Source: Roseovarius sp. (GTDB lineage Bacteria > Pseudomonadota > Alphaproteobacteria > Rhodobacterales > Rhodobacteraceae). From it: 64,000 bases of DNA. Below, piece by piece: positions 41,260-52,314 of the stretch. The stretch's first letter is position 1. The number at the start of each line of letters is the position of its first letter. Position numbers and translations under genes: made by a program. The notes beneath the pieces are model-generated. The model was not told the origin of the DNA, searched no databases, and worked only from the letters and a program-made list of their open reading frames with translations. The stretch covers positions 227,674 through 291,673 of the forward strand of contig JACIYT010000002.1 of assembly GCA_014359765.1 (NCBI GenBank), given 5' to 3'.

Positions 41260-42030
41260 TCACGACCTGGCGGGGACCACATGCACCCGCGTGCCCCACT
41301 CGGCGCAGCGCGCGGCAAGCGGCTCGGGCAGGGGGGCGTCGGTAAACACATGGTCCACGTCGCGCAGCGAGCCGATGCGCACCGGCGCGCTGCGCTGGAA
41401 TTTCGAGGCGTCCGCCACCAGCATCACCTCGCGCGAGCGTTTGAGCAGGGTCTGCCCGACAAGCACCTCCTGGATGTCGAAATCGAGCATGTCGCCCTCC
41501 TCGTCGAGCGCCGAACAGCCGAGGATCGCGTGATCGAACCTGAAATTCTCGATGGTTCGCGCGGTGATATGGCCCACCAGCCCGTTATCCGCGCGCCGCA
41601 GCGCGCCACCCGCCAGCACGATCTCGCAATCGGGATTGGCCAGCAGGATGCGCGCCACGTTCAGGTTGTTCGTGACCACCATGAGATTGCGATGGTCGAT
41701 GAGCGCGCGGGCCACCGCCTCGGTGGTGGTGCCGATGTCGAGAAAGATCGAGCACGATTCGGGGATCGCCGCCGCGCAGGCGCTCCCGATGGCAATCTTG
41801 GCCGGCGCGTTGAGGCGGCGGCGCTCCTCGTAGAGGATGTTGGTGACGCCCGAGGGCAGGATCGCGCCGCCATGCACGCGCTCGAGCTTGCCGGCATTGG
41901 CCAGCTCGGTCAGGTCGCGGCGGATGGTCTGAACGGTGACGTTGAAACGGCGGGCGAGATCCTCGACCAGAACCTTGCCCTCGGCGCGGGCGATCTCGAG
42001 GATTTCGGGATGACGAAAGCTCTGGGACAT
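41260..42030 (-). CDS. glpR: DeoR-family repressor, GlpR-like
   Basis: A 256-residue regulator from ATG 42030. The N-terminal DeoR winged helix is RHPEILEIARAEGKVLVEDLARRF and NVTVQTIRRDLTELANAGKLERVHGG (residues ~6-55). The sugar-phosphate sensor domain has IFLDIGTTTEAVARAL (about 94-109), VTNNLNVARIL, and SREVMLVADASKFQR (about 206-220). Divergent from glpD; probably represses the glp genes until glycerol-3-phosphate is present. Symmetric half-sites in the intergenic region support this. Confidence 0.88.
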   Translation of the reverse strand: MSQSFRHPEILEIARAEGKVLVEDLARRFNVTVQTIRRDLTELANAGKLERVHGGAILPSGVTNILYEERRRLNAPAKIAIGSACAAAIPESCSIFLDIGTTTEAVARALIDHRNLMVVTNNLNVARILLANPDCEIVLAGGALRRADNGLVGHITARTIENFRFDHAILGCSALDEEGDMLDFDIQEVLVGQTLLKRSREVMLVADASKFQRSAPVRIGSLRDVDHVFTDAPLPEPLAARCAEWGTRVHVVPARS

Positions 42031-42060
42031 GGCGGGCCTCTGGTTCTGTGGCTTTCGATC

Positions 42061-42200
42061 ATGTTCGTTTTTGCGCCGGGTGCAAGCGGGCGCGCGCGGC
42101 CCGGGCCATTTCCGGCCATCTGACGCGCCGCCGCACGGGGCCCTCGTGGCCGGTCGCAGGCGGATGAATGGAAGCGAAACGAACATTTTATTGACATTTC
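42061..42200. promoter_or_regulatory. glpR-glpD regulatory region with GlpR-like half-sites and a -35 box
   Basis: ATGTTCGTTT (42061-42070) and its exact reverse complement AAACGAACAT (42177-42186) lie in mirror orientation, resembling half-sites of the known E. coli GlpR operator (TGTTCG...CGAACA). A second symmetric pair, GCGAAA (42174-42179) and TTTCGC (42197-42202), surrounds a perfect -35 box TTGACA at 42191-42196 that faces glpD. No clear -10 match is seen. Confidence 0.55.
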
Positions 42201-42253
42201 GCGCAGGAAGGTTCTTCGTAAATGATCGTTGGGACAAGGCAAGGACGGGTCTC

Positions 42254-43852
42254 GTGGCGCGGGCTGGCGGCGATAGCGTCGATCTGCTGATCATCGGCGG
42301 CGGCATCAATGGCTGTGGCATCGCGCGCGATGCGGCGGGGCGGGGCCTTTCGGTGATGCTCGCGGAGATGGGCGATCTGGCCTCGGCGACCTCCTCGGCC
42401 TCGACCAAGCTGTTCCACGGTGGCTTGCGTTACCTGGAATATTTCGAGTTCCGGCTGGTGCGCGAGGCGCTGGTGGAGCGCGAGGTGCTCTTGCGCGCCA
42501 TGCCGCATATCTCCTGGCCGATGCGCTTCGTGCTGCCATATCACCGCGACATGCGATTCGAGGCCGAGACGCCGACCTCGCGGCTCTTGTCCGCCGTCAT
42601 GCCGTGGATGCGGGGGCGGCGGCCGGCCTGGCTCATCCGGCTGGGGCTGTTCCTTTACGATCATATGGGCGGGCGGAAGATCCTGTCTGCGACGCGCACG
42701 CTCGATCTGCGGGGCGCGCCCGAGGGCGCGCCGCTTCAGGAGCGGTTCGCGCGCGCGTTCGAGTATTCCGATTGCTGGGTCGAGGACAGCCGCCTTGTCG
42801 TGCTCAACGCCCGCGATGCCGCGGCGCGCGGCGCGCAGGTCCGCACCCGCACCCGGGTGGTGGCGGCGGAGCGGGCGGGGGATCGCTGGCGCGTCACCCT
42901 GGAGGGCGATGACGGGCGCGAGGTGGTCGAGGCGCGCGCGCTGGTCAATGCGGCGGGCCCCTGGGTGCGCGAGGTGATCGGCGGCGTGCTGCGGCTCAAC
43001 GCGACCGAGGGCGTGCGGCTGGTGCGCGGCAGCCATATCGTCACGCGCAGGCTCTATGATCACGACAAGTGCTATTTCTTCCAGGGCACCGACGGGCGGA
43101 TCATCTTCGCCATTCCCTACGAGGGCGAGTTTACCCTGATCGGCACCACCGATGCCGAGCATGAGGATCCCGACGCGCGCCCGGAATGCACGCCGGAGGA
43201 AGCGGCCTATCTGTGCCGTTTCGCCAGCGAATATTTCAGGCGCCCGGTGACCGAGGCCGATATCGTCTGGAGCTATTCGGGCGTGCGCCCGCTCTATGAT
43301 GACGGGGCGAAATCGGCGACGGCGGCGACGCGGGACTATGTGCTGTCGCTCGACGAGGCGGGCGGCGGCGCGCCGCTGCTCAATGTCTTCGGCGGCAAGA
43401 TCACCACCTATCGGCGGCTGGCCGAGGCGGCGCTGGCGCGGCTGGGGCGATATTTCCCGCGCGCGGGTGGGGACTGGACGGCGGGGGTGGCCCTGCCGGG
43501 GGGGGATTTCGCCGTTGACGGATTTCCGGCGCTGGTGGACAGTCTGCGTGAGGCGCATCCCTTCCTCGCGCCGGATCATGCGCGGCGGCTGGTGCGCGCC
43601 TATGGCACCGAGGCGGCGGAGATCCTGCGCGGGGCGACGAGCGCCGCCGATCTGGGCCGCGATTTCGGCGCGACGCTGACCGAGGCGGAGGTGCGCTGGC
43701 AGATGGCGCGCGAATTCGCGGTGACGGCGGCGGATGTGGTCTGGCGGCGCACAAGGCTGGGGCTGAGGATGCGCGCGGAGGAGATTGCCGCGCTCGATGA
43801 CTGGATGCGCACGGCGGCGCAGGAGACAGGGACCGGGAGGGTGCGCGCGTGA
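42254..43852 (+). CDS. glpD: Aerobic glycerol-3-phosphate dehydrogenase
   Basis: A 532-residue FAD enzyme. The most likely start is GTG 42254, preceded by AAGGACGGG; longer in-frame extensions run through the regulatory region. FAD-binding motif DLLIIGGGINGCGIARDAAGRG (residues ~9-30) is followed by ATSSASTKLFHGGLRYLEYFE (about 51-71), ALVNAAGPWVREV, and the C-terminal domain with LNVFGGKITTYRRLAEAAL (about 374-392). It oxidises glycerol-3-phosphate to dihydroxyacetone phosphate at the membrane with quinone. Followed after 177 bases by glpK. Confidence 0.94.
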   Translation: MARAGGDSVDLLIIGGGINGCGIARDAAGRGLSVMLAEMGDLASATSSASTKLFHGGLRYLEYFEFRLVREALVEREVLLRAMPHISWPMRFVLPYHRDMRFEAETPTSRLLSAVMPWMRGRRPAWLIRLGLFLYDHMGGRKILSATRTLDLRGAPEGAPLQERFARAFEYSDCWVEDSRLVVLNARDAAARGAQVRTRTRVVAAERAGDRWRVTLEGDDGREVVEARALVNAAGPWVREVIGGVLRLNATEGVRLVRGSHIVTRRLYDHDKCYFFQGTDGRIIFAIPYEGEFTLIGTTDAEHEDPDARPECTPEEAAYLCRFASEYFRRPVTEADIVWSYSGVRPLYDDGAKSATAATRDYVLSLDEAGGGAPLLNVFGGKITTYRRLAEAALARLGRYFPRAGGDWTAGVALPGGDFAVDGFPALVDSLREAHPFLAPDHARRLVRAYGTEAAEILRGATSAADLGRDFGATLTEAEVRWQMAREFAVTAADVVWRRTRLGLRMRAEEIAALDDWMRTAAQETGTGRVRA

Positions 43853-44029
43853 CGCGGGTGCTGGAGGGGGTGAAGGGGCGGATCGCGCGCGCGGGCGCTC
43901 CGGGCGGCCTCGGCCAGTGGCTGACCCGGCCCGGCGCATGGCAGTGACGGCGTTCAGCGGAGCGCGCGGCATCGATCCTGTCTATCGTCATCCGGCCTCA
44001 GCGGATAATGATGTTCCAGAAAACGGACC
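43853..44029. other. Spacer between glpD and glpK
   Basis: 177 bases without a supportable gene. Near the glpK start is an AT-richer stretch (GGATAATGATGTTCC, 44003-44017) that includes an ATGTTC resembling half of the sites near glpR, so glpK may have its own promoter. Confidence 0.35.
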
Positions 44030-45523
<1,494 letters not shown>

Positions 45524-45556
45524 ACGCGCGTTGTGGCGGCTGGCGCTTCGGCTTGG

Positions 45557-45871
45557 CAGGGTGCTGAAAAAGGATTCAGGTCGGCCCCTGCCGGGGAGAT
45601 TGTTCCCGTCCCGTGCCCGGAACCTCGCGTCGAGGGCCGCGCCCGAGCCTGGGAGGGCGCTTCGGCGCGGCTGGGGATATGGCGGTTTATGTCAGCCAAG
45701 CCCCTCAAACGGAACGGCTATTTGCAAGGTCGCAATGCGCCCTCCCGGGGGGAGGGTCGGGCGCGGCCCGGGCTGGACGCCCGTGCCAGGGCCTCATGGG
45801 TGCGCGGCGCGGAACAGTTTTCCGATTTGCTGGTTGAAACCGGTCAGGCTTGGGGCTTTTTCAGCAGCCTG
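45557..45871 (+). mobile_element. MITE-like element, copy 1 (315 bp)
   Basis: The ends are near-perfect terminal inverted repeats: CAGGGTGCTGAAAAAG (45557-45572) and CTTTTTCAGCAGCCTG (45856-45871), one mismatch in 16. No transposase ORF. Flanking tetranucleotides are TTGG and TTAG, one mismatch from a target duplication. A second copy lies inverted at 50537-50853. The terminal sequences resemble those of IS1182/IS5-type elements, so mobilisation by such a transposase is possible. Confidence 0.75.
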
Positions 45872-45901
45872 TTAGGGTCGGATCGAACCCGAGGAGCCGC
45901 C

Positions 45902-46984
45902 ATGCAACAGCCGATCAGCGTCATCATTCCCGCCCGCAACGAGGCCGCGACCATCGGCGCGGTCGTGGCCACCATGCGCGCCATGGCCCATGTGGCCGAG
46001 GTGGTGGTGATCGACAACGCCTCGGATGATGGCACGGCAGAGGCGGCGCGCGGCGCGGGTGCCGTCGTGCTGCATGAGGCGCGGCGCGGCATGGGGCACG
46101 CGGTGCGGCGCGGCGTGGCGGCGGCGCGGCACGACTGGGTGATGAAGGTCGATGCCGATCTTGGCCGGTTCGACACGGCGCTCTTTGCCCGTATGGCCGA
46201 GGCGCGCGCGCCCGGCGTGGGGCTGGTCAAGGGCGCGTGGAACGATCCGCGCGACGACATGCCGATGACCCGGCTTCTGGTGCGCCCGGCGCTCAGGCTG
46301 ATGTTTCCGGGGCTGGGGCATCTGCGCGCGCCCAATACCGGGATTTACCTCCTTGATCGCGCGCGCATCGCGCACGGGCAGCTTGTCGGGGATTACGCGG
46401 TGGATCTCGACGTGATGTTGCGGGTCCATGCCGCCGGCGCGGAGGTGGCGGAGGTCGATATCGGGCGGATTGCGAACAACCCCCGCGATCCGGGCCATTA
46501 CAGCGCCATGGCCGAGGAGATCCTCGCCTTCTTTCTCTCGCGCCAGCCGCTCGGGCTGCTGGAGGAGGTGGTGGTGCTCGCACGGACCGAGGCCGAGGCC
46601 GTGCGATACGTGGGCGCGACCATGGCCGGAAAGCTGGTCGCTGGCGCGCGGGTGAGCGCCTTTCTGGACGCGGGGGGGGAGGTGCTCGACGCGGTGTTCG
46701 CCCCGTTTCCCACCTGGCGGCGCGCGCCGCTCGAGGCGGCGGCGGGCCATGTGCCGGGGGCCAATGCCGCGCGGCTGCGGGTGATCGCGGCGCGGGGGAC
46801 AGGGCCGGAGGTGATCAGCGCCGCGCTGCCGGTGACCATCTGGGAGATGCCCGGCGCTTCGGGCTTTGTGGGCGATGTCTCGGTCGCGGCAGGCGCGGGG
46901 GCGGCATTGCGGCGCGCGGCGATGGAACGGCTGGGGCTGACCGACGCGGAGGCCCCGCGCGAGCTGTTCCGGGTCATCGCCTGA
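45902..46984 (+). CDS. Family 2-type glycosyltransferase
   Basis: A 360-residue protein from ATG 45902. The GT-A fold appears in ISVIIPARNEAATIGAVVATM (residues ~5-25), VVVIDNASDDGTAEAARGAG (about 34-53), RRGMGHAVRRGV and WVMKVDADLGRFD (DxD motif, about 79-91). The C-terminal ~130 residues (ILAFFLSRQPLGLLEEVVVL onward) are an additional region of unknown fold with no clear membrane helix. Acceptor and donor unknown; a polyprenol-phosphate or glucosyl-glycerate-type transferase are options. Longer in-frame starts run through the MITE and are rejected. Confidence 0.8.
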   Translation: MQQPISVIIPARNEAATIGAVVATMRAMAHVAEVVVIDNASDDGTAEAARGAGAVVLHEARRGMGHAVRRGVAAARHDWVMKVDADLGRFDTALFARMAEARAPGVGLVKGAWNDPRDDMPMTRLLVRPALRLMFPGLGHLRAPNTGIYLLDRARIAHGQLVGDYAVDLDVMLRVHAAGAEVAEVDIGRIANNPRDPGHYSAMAEEILAFFLSRQPLGLLEEVVVLARTEAEAVRYVGATMAGKLVAGARVSAFLDAGGEVLDAVFAPFPTWRRAPLEAAAGHVPGANAARLRVIAARGTGPEVISAALPVTIWEMPGASGFVGDVSVAAGAGAALRRAAMERLGLTDAEAPRELFRVIA

Positions 46985-47003
46985 CGCGCCGTCGCGCAGC
47001 ACC

Positions 47004-48050
47004 TCACGCGCCCTTGAAATTCACCTCGCCCTCATGTTCGAGCGCGCGTTCGGCGGCCCGTTTCCGCGTCGCGCAATCCGCGCGCGCGCGCTGCGAGCGC
47101 AGCCGCCCATACTGGCCGATGGCAATGGCCGCGAGGATGATCGCGCCCCCCGGCAAGAGGCCCGGGCCCGGATCCTCGCCCAGAAGCACCATGGCGATGA
47201 GGATCCCCGCGACCGGCGAAAAGGAGGTGGCGAGCGACACATCGCCCGAGCGTGCGTGCTTGAGCGCGAGCGCCCAGGCGAATTGCCCGCCCAGCACGAC
47301 GATGACGGCATAGATCCACACCCATTCCCAGACCAGCGGGTGAAACACGTCCTGGAAATGGTCCGGCCCGAAGAGGTAGATCGCCAGGAAGAAATAGAAG
47401 ACCGTGCCCACGACCGTGCGATAGATCGCATAGATCCCCAGCGGGATGCCGCGCAGCCCGGCGCGCGCGACCAGCGTCGAGGCGACATAGGACAGCGTGG
47501 CGAGCAGCGCGCCGATCTCGCCCTTGCCCAACGCGAACCCGCCGCCGCCATTCATCCACAGCATCACCGCCGCGCCCAGGAGCGCGACGAGACCCGCGCC
47601 AAGTGCCCAGGGCTCGAATTCCTCGCGCAGGATGAGCCAGGCCGCGACGAGAAAGAGCGGCGGCTCGATCCGACCCACGAGCACGACATTCGTCACCGTG
47701 GTCTGTTCCAGCGCGTAGAAGAAGAGCCCCGGCGTGAGTGCAGAGGACAGGAAAGCCGAGAGCGTCAGGATCCCCCAGTGCCGCGCGCGCAGCTTGCGCA
47801 GGTTCTCCACCGTCCAGTCGCGCCAGAACATGAAACCCATGGGCACGATCGACAGCAGCGAGCCGACGAAGAGCAGGTTGCAATAGGTGATCACATTGCG
47901 CCCCATCACCCGGTTCTGCATCCCGATCTCCGCCAGCAGCGAGACGATGGAATTGCCGGCGGCAAAGATCACCACCGCGAGCCAGGCAAGCCCCGCGCCC
48001 ATCATCAGGCGCGAATTGTCGGGCATGGTCGGGGCGCTGACATTGGCCAT
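47004..48050 (-). CDS. DMT superfamily transporter (EamA domains)
   Basis: A 348-residue membrane protein with ten hydrophobic segments in two EamA repeats: residues ~15-155 (GLAWLAVVIFAAGNSIVSLLA to VALLGAAVMLWM) and ~170-310 (GALLATLSYVASTLVARAGL to IILAAIAIGQYG). QTTVTNVVLVGRIEPPLFLVAAW and SGDVSLATSFSPVAGILIAM are the paired signature loops. Probably a metabolite exporter. Start ATG 48050; the in-frame extension upstream is not supported. Convergent with the glycosyltransferase. Confidence 0.87.
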   Translation of the reverse strand: MANVSAPTMPDNSRLMMGAGLAWLAVVIFAAGNSIVSLLAEIGMQNRVMGRNVITYCNLLFVGSLLSIVPMGFMFWRDWTVENLRKLRARHWGILTLSAFLSSALTPGLFFYALEQTTVTNVVLVGRIEPPLFLVAAWLILREEFEPWALGAGLVALLGAAVMLWMNGGGGFALGKGEIGALLATLSYVASTLVARAGLRGIPLGIYAIYRTVVGTVFYFFLAIYLFGPDHFQDVFHPLVWEWVWIYAVIVVLGGQFAWALALKHARSGDVSLATSFSPVAGILIAMVLLGEDPGPGLLPGGAIILAAIAIGQYGRLRSQRARADCATRKRAAERALEHEGEVNFKGA

Positions 48051-48306
48051 GGCGGGGGGTCCTCGGGATGTGACGGAACTGGGCCGAGTATGCGCCGCAT
48101 TGCCTGTCGGGCGCAAATGACGTTGCCGCACGGGCGGTCACATTCGGGAAACCGCCGCGCAACAGAATTTCAGGCCCGGCGGCGCGGGGGCGGTGGATCC
48201 TCGCGCGGCCCCTGCACGGTGTGACGGAAATGCGGCCTGGCGCTTGTATTCGCGCGGGTCTGCGCGCAGCTTGGCCGGGATCAGTCCGCCGGAAGGGAGC
48301 CGCGCC

Positions 48307-49185
48307 ATGTCAGACCAGCCGCAAGGCGAAGCCTTTGTCACGATCTTCGACGACACCTATGACCAGCCCGATTGCCGCGCCTATTTCCGCATGATGGACC
48401 GGCTCGGCTATCGCAACCAGCATCACGCGGTGGCGGCGTTCCGCGCCGGGCTCGGGGCGCTGATGGCGGCGCGCGGCATCGCCCGGCCGCGCATCCTCGA
48501 TTTCGCGTCGAGCTATGGCATCGTGACGCTCCTCATGCGCCACGAGATCACGCTGGGGCAGGTCTTTGCGCGCTACCGCGATCCCGCCTTCGACGACCTG
48601 GCGCCGGACGAGGTGATCGCGCGTGACCGCGCGTGGCTCGGCGCCTTGGCGCGCCGCGCGCCGCCGCTGCATGTTAGCGCGCTCGACATCATGCCCAATG
48701 CGGTGGCCTATGGGCGCGCGGTGGGGCTGTTCGACGAAGGGTTTGCCGAGGATCTGGAGGCGGGAGCGCCCTCGCCCGGCCTTGCGGCCGCGCTCGGGCA
48801 GGTGGACATGATCGTGGAATGCGGCTCGGTGGCGCAGCTCATGCCGCGCGCGCTTGACCGGGTGCTGGCCGCCTGCGGGCCGCGCAAGCCCTGGGTGATG
48901 ACCTCGCCGATTCGCGGCAACGAGCGCGCGGCGGCCTCCGGGGTGCTGGCGCGGCACGGGCTGGTGCAGGAGGTGCTGCCGGTGGCCCCCTTCGTCCATC
49001 GCCGTTTCGAGGATGCAGGCGAGCAGGCCCGCGCCATCGCGAATGCCCGCGCGGCGGGGCACGATCCGGAGGGCTTCGAGACGGCCGGGAATTTCCATGC
49101 GCAGGTGCTTCTGGCGCGGCCTGCGGGCGAGGGAGGCGATCCGCGCGACTGGGCGCAGCCCCTCGACATCGCGCCCCTGCCATGA
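48307..49185 (+). CDS. SAM-dependent methyltransferase-like protein
   Basis: A 292-residue soluble protein starting at ATG 48307 with AAGGGAGC upstream. [20 protein letters not shown] (about residues 60-79) is a motif-I-like SAM site (LDxASxYG). [23 protein letters not shown] (about 120-142) fits motif II, and [22 protein letters not shown] (about 161-182) the motif IV region. The family cannot be narrowed. Divergent from the DMT transporter across a 256-base gap that contains no other gene. Confidence 0.65.
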   Translation: MSDQPQGEAFVTIFDDTYDQPDCRAYFRMMDRLGYRNQHHAVAAFRAGLGALMAARGIARPRILDFASSYGIVTLLMRHEITLGQVFARYRDPAFDDLAPDEVIARDRAWLGALARRAPPLHVSALDIMPNAVAYGRAVGLFDEGFAEDLEAGAPSPGLAAALGQVDMIVECGSVAQLMPRALDRVLAACGPRKPWVMTSPIRGNERAAASGVLARHGLVQEVLPVAPFVHRRFEDAGEQARAIANARAAGHDPEGFETAGNFHAQVLLARPAGEGGDPRDWAQPLDIAPLP

Positions 49186-49270
49186 GCCCGCTTGCGCCCC
49201 GCCGCGAGGGCGTTGCGGGCGGGCGCGGGGCTGCGCTATAAGGGGGCCTCAGCAGCGAAAGGCCGTGCCG

Positions 49271-50536
49271 ATGAAGGATCTCACCGATATTCCCGCCCTC
49301 ATGGCCGAGATCGGGAGGCGCGCCCGGGTCGCGGCGGAGGAACTGGCCGTGGCCACATCCGAGGCGAAACAGGCCGCGCTCGAGGCTGCCGCCGATCAGG
49401 TCTGGAGCCGCCGCGAGGCGATCCTCGCCGCCAATGCCGAGGACATGGCGGCGGGGCACGAGAAGGGGCTGACTGCGGCCATGCTCGACCGGCTGATGCT
49501 CGATGAAAAACGCCTCTGGGGGATCGTCGAGGGGCTGCGCGCGGTGGCGGCGCAGGACGATCCGGTGGGACAGGTGATCGCCGAATGGGACCGGCCCAAT
49601 GGTCTGCATATCCGTCGGGTGCGCACGCCTTTGGGCGTCGTCGGCGTGATCTACGAGAGCCGCCCCAATGTGACCGCCGATGCCGGCGCGCTCTGCCTCA
49701 AGGCGGGCAATGCGGTGATCCTGCGCGGTGGCTCGGAGAGCTTTCATTCCTCGGGCGCGATCCATGCCTGCCTTGTCGAGGGGCTGCGCGCCGCCGGTCT
49801 TCCCGAGGATGCGATCCAGCGCGTGCCGGTGACCGACCGCGCGGCGGTGCAGATCATGCTCGGCATGACCGGGTATATCGACGTGATCGTGCCGCGCGGC
49901 GGCAAGGGCCTCGTGGGCCTCGTGCAGCGCGAGGCGCGGGTGCCGGTCTTTGCCCATCTAGAGGGGATCGTGCATATCTATCTCGACGCCGAGGCCGACC
50001 CGGAAAAGGCGCTCAAGGTGGTGCTCAACGCCAAGACGCGGCGCACGGGGATTTGTGGCGCGGCCGAATGCCTGCTCATTCACCGCGAGATCGCCGACAC
50101 CATCGGACAGGGTGTCATTCGTGCGCTGATCGACGCGGGCGTGGAGGTGCGCGGCGATGCGGCGCTCCAGGAGATTCCCGGCGTGACGCCTGCCAGCGAA
50201 GACCACTGGGGGCGCGAATATCTCGACAGCATCATCGCGGCAAAGGTGGTCGAGGATATCGACGCGGCCATTGCCCATATCCGGCGCTATGGCTCCAACC
50301 ACACCGATTGCATCGTGACCGAGGACGCGGGCGCGGTGGAGCGGTTCTTTGCCCGGCTCGACAGCGCGATCCTGATGCACAACGCCTCGACCCAGTTCGC
50401 CGACGGGGGCGAGTTCGGGATGGGTGCGGAAATCGGCATCGCCACCGGCAAGATGCACGCGCGCGGGCCGGTGGGGGCCGAGCAGCTCACCAGCTTCAAG
50501 TATCTGGTGACGGGCGACGGGGCGGTGCGGGACTAG
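49271..50536 (+). CDS. proA: Gamma-glutamyl phosphate reductase
   Basis: A 421-residue NADPH-dependent aldehyde-dehydrogenase-fold enzyme of proline biosynthesis. [37 protein letters not shown] (residues ~119-155 in parts) binds the cofactor, and the catalytic Cys is in [18 protein letters not shown] (about 256-273). Later [22 protein letters not shown] and [18 protein letters not shown] are conserved. Usually found with proB; here it stands alone. Its TAG stop (50534-50536) immediately precedes a MITE-like element. Confidence 0.95.
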   Translation: MKDLTDIPALMAEIGRRARVAAEELAVATSEAKQAALEAAADQVWSRREAILAANAEDMAAGHEKGLTAAMLDRLMLDEKRLWGIVEGLRAVAAQDDPVGQVIAEWDRPNGLHIRRVRTPLGVVGVIYESRPNVTADAGALCLKAGNAVILRGGSESFHSSGAIHACLVEGLRAAGLPEDAIQRVPVTDRAAVQIMLGMTGYIDVIVPRGGKGLVGLVQREARVPVFAHLEGIVHIYLDAEADPEKALKVVLNAKTRRTGICGAAECLLIHREIADTIGQGVIRALIDAGVEVRGDAALQEIPGVTPASEDHWGREYLDSIIAAKVVEDIDAAIAHIRRYGSNHTDCIVTEDAGAVERFFARLDSAILMHNASTQFADGGEFGMGAEIGIATGKMHARGPVGAEQLTSFKYLVTGDGAVRD

Positions 50537-50853
50537 CAGGCTGCTGAAAAAGCCCCAGGCCCGACCGGCTTCAACCAGCAAATCGGGAAACTGTTCCGCG
50601 CCGCGCGCCCATGAGGCCCTGGCACGGGCGTCCAGCCCGGGCCGCGCCCGACCCTCCCTCCCCCAGGAGGGCGCATGGCGACCTTGAAAATAGCCGTTAT
50701 GTTTGAGTGGCGTGGCTGACATAAACCGCCACATTCCCAGCCGCGCCAAGCACTCTCCCAGGCTCGGGCGCGGCCCTCGACGCGAGGTTCCGGGCACGGG
50801 GCGGGAACAATTTCTTCAGCAGGGGCCGAGCTCAGTCCTTTTTCAGCACCCTG
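50537..50853 (-). mobile_element. MITE-like element, copy 2 (317 bp), inverted relative to copy 1
   Basis: Begins CAGGCTGCTGAAAAAG (50537-50552) and ends CTTTTTCAGCACCCTG (50838-50853), so its ends are those of copy 1 in reverse order. The internal sequence matches the reverse complement of 45557-45871 closely by eye. Flanks are CTAG (containing the proA stop TAG) and CGAG. A CTAG target is known for IS1182-type elements. Confidence 0.75.
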
Positions 50854-51207
50854 CGAGTGTTCGACATCTGACGGATGGTGCCCAATGAAGGTGTCGCACA
50901 GGATGCAGCGGGCTGCGGTGCATGAGGCGCTTCGGAATGGTCCGGTGTGGGCGTTCAGGGTTTGCTCCAAATGCGCGGAATCAAGGCGCGGCACGCGCCG
51001 CCGCGCAGCGCCCGACCGCCCCCCGGGCGGGCGCTTTTGCAAGGTCAACGTCCGCTCAATCGTTGCAGTATCTGGCACCATAAATCGAGGACCACGCGCG
51101 TTCTTGCGCCCACCCGCGGTCGGGCGCCGCGCGGCGTGCCGAGTGGCCGCGCGCGGCCCCGACGGGTGATCGTGCAGAAGCAGGCGCGTTGTGTCAGGCG
51201 TCGAACC
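50854..51207. repeat. Decayed repeat-rich spacer between MITE copy 2 and cobS
   Basis: 354 bases with no supportable gene. It contains GCGCCCG (51008-51014) facing CGGGCGC (51028-51034), followed by TTTTGCAAGGTC. This echoes the centre of the MITE copies (GCGCCCGACCCTCC ... GGAGGGCGCAT ... CTTGCAA) and suggests an older, degraded relative. Further GC-rich hairpins lie at 51105-51165. Confidence 0.5.
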
Positions 51208-52194
51208 CTAGCGCACCGCGACGTTCGCGGCGCTCTCGGGCAGTTCCTCATCGAAGCAGCGCTGGTAGAATTCGGCCACGGTCTGCCGCTCCAGCTCATC
51301 GCATTTGTTGAGGAAAGTGAGGCGGAACGCATAGCCCACGTTGCGGAAGATCGTCGCGTTCTGCGCCCAGGCGATCACCGTGCGCGGGCTCATCACCGTG
51401 CTCAGCTCACCGTTCATGAAGGCCGTGCGCGTGAGATCGGCGACCGTGACCATGCGGCTGACGGTCTTGCGCCCCTCGGCGGTGTTGTAGAGCGGGTTCT
51501 TGGCCAGCACGATCGCCGCCTCGGCGTCGTGGCTCAGATAGTTGAGCGTGGCGACGAGGCTCCAGCGATCCATCTGGCCCTGGTTGATCTGCTGCGTGCC
51601 GTGATAGAGGCCGGTGGTATCGCCGAGGCCCACCGTGTTCGCCGTGGCGAAAAGGCGGAAATAGGGGTTGGGCGTGATCACCTCGTTCTGATCCAGAAGC
51701 GTGAGCTTGCCATCGGCCTCGAGCACCCGCTGGATCACGAACATCACATCGGCGCGCCCCGCGTCGTATTCGTCAAACACGATCGCGGTCGGATTGCGCA
51801 GCGCCCAGGGCAGGATCCCCTCGTGGAACTCGGTCACCTGCTTGCCGTCGCGCAGCTTGATCGCGTCCTTGCCGATGAGGTCGATCCGGCTGATATGGCT
51901 GTCGAGGTTGACGCGCACGCAGGGCCAGTTGAGCCGCGCCGCTACCTGCTCGATATGGGTGGATTTGCCGGTGCCGTGATAGCCCTGGATCATCACCCGG
52001 CGGTTGTGGGAAAAGCCTGCGAGAATGGCCAGCGTCGTGTCGGGATCGAACTTGTAGGTCGGGTCGATCTCGGGGACGCGGTCGGTCCGCTCGGCAAAGC
52101 CCTTCACGATCATGTCGGTATCAATACCAAAGGTTTCGCGGACCGCGATCTCCTCGGTCGGTTTCGCGTTGATGTCGATGCTGCGGTCCGCCAT
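51208..52194 (-). CDS. cobS: Cobaltochelatase subunit CobS
   Basis: A 328-residue AAA+ protein, the usual CobS length, starting at ATG 52194. [22 protein letters not shown] leads to Walker [22 protein letters not shown] (about residues 73-93), Walker [23 protein letters not shown] (about 137-158), [21 protein letters not shown], and the C-terminal [23 protein letters not shown]. With CobN and CobT it inserts cobalt into hydrogenobyrinic a,c-diamide in aerobic B12 synthesis. cobT is not adjacent; downstream is only repeat DNA. Confidence 0.92.
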   Translation of the reverse strand: MADRSIDINAKPTEEIAVRETFGIDTDMIVKGFAERTDRVPEIDPTYKFDPDTTLAILAGFSHNRRVMIQGYHGTGKSTHIEQVAARLNWPCVRVNLDSHISRIDLIGKDAIKLRDGKQVTEFHEGILPWALRNPTAIVFDEYDAGRADVMFVIQRVLEADGKLTLLDQNEVITPNPYFRLFATANTVGLGDTTGLYHGTQQINQGQMDRWSLVATLNYLSHDAEAAIVLAKNPLYNTAEGRKTVSRMVTVADLTRTAFMNGELSTVMSPRTVIAWAQNATIFRNVGYAFRLTFLNKCDELERQTVAEFYQRCFDEELPESAANVAVR

Positions 52195-52314
52195 GTCGCC
52201 CTGGTCCTTCAACTCGCCTCGTCTGTCCGTGACGTGGTGCAACATATTGCCGACAAGGGCAAGGGGAAGGGAGGGTGGGAGGCGACCGACCGACCGCCGC
52301 CCCCCTCGCACGCG

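Noticed and set aside
42029..42253. Longer N-terminus for GlpD through the intergenic region
   Set aside because: It would cover the promoter and operator half-sites, and the FAD-binding motif starts only a few residues after the GTG at 42254.
45533..45901. N-terminal extension of the glycosyltransferase through the MITE-like element
   Set aside because: The added 123 codons are encoded by the repeat element, and the GT-A fold begins right after ATG 45902.
52195..52314. Cobalamin riboswitch upstream of cobS
   Set aside because: No B12-box-like sequence or the long structured leader is visible in this 120-base space.
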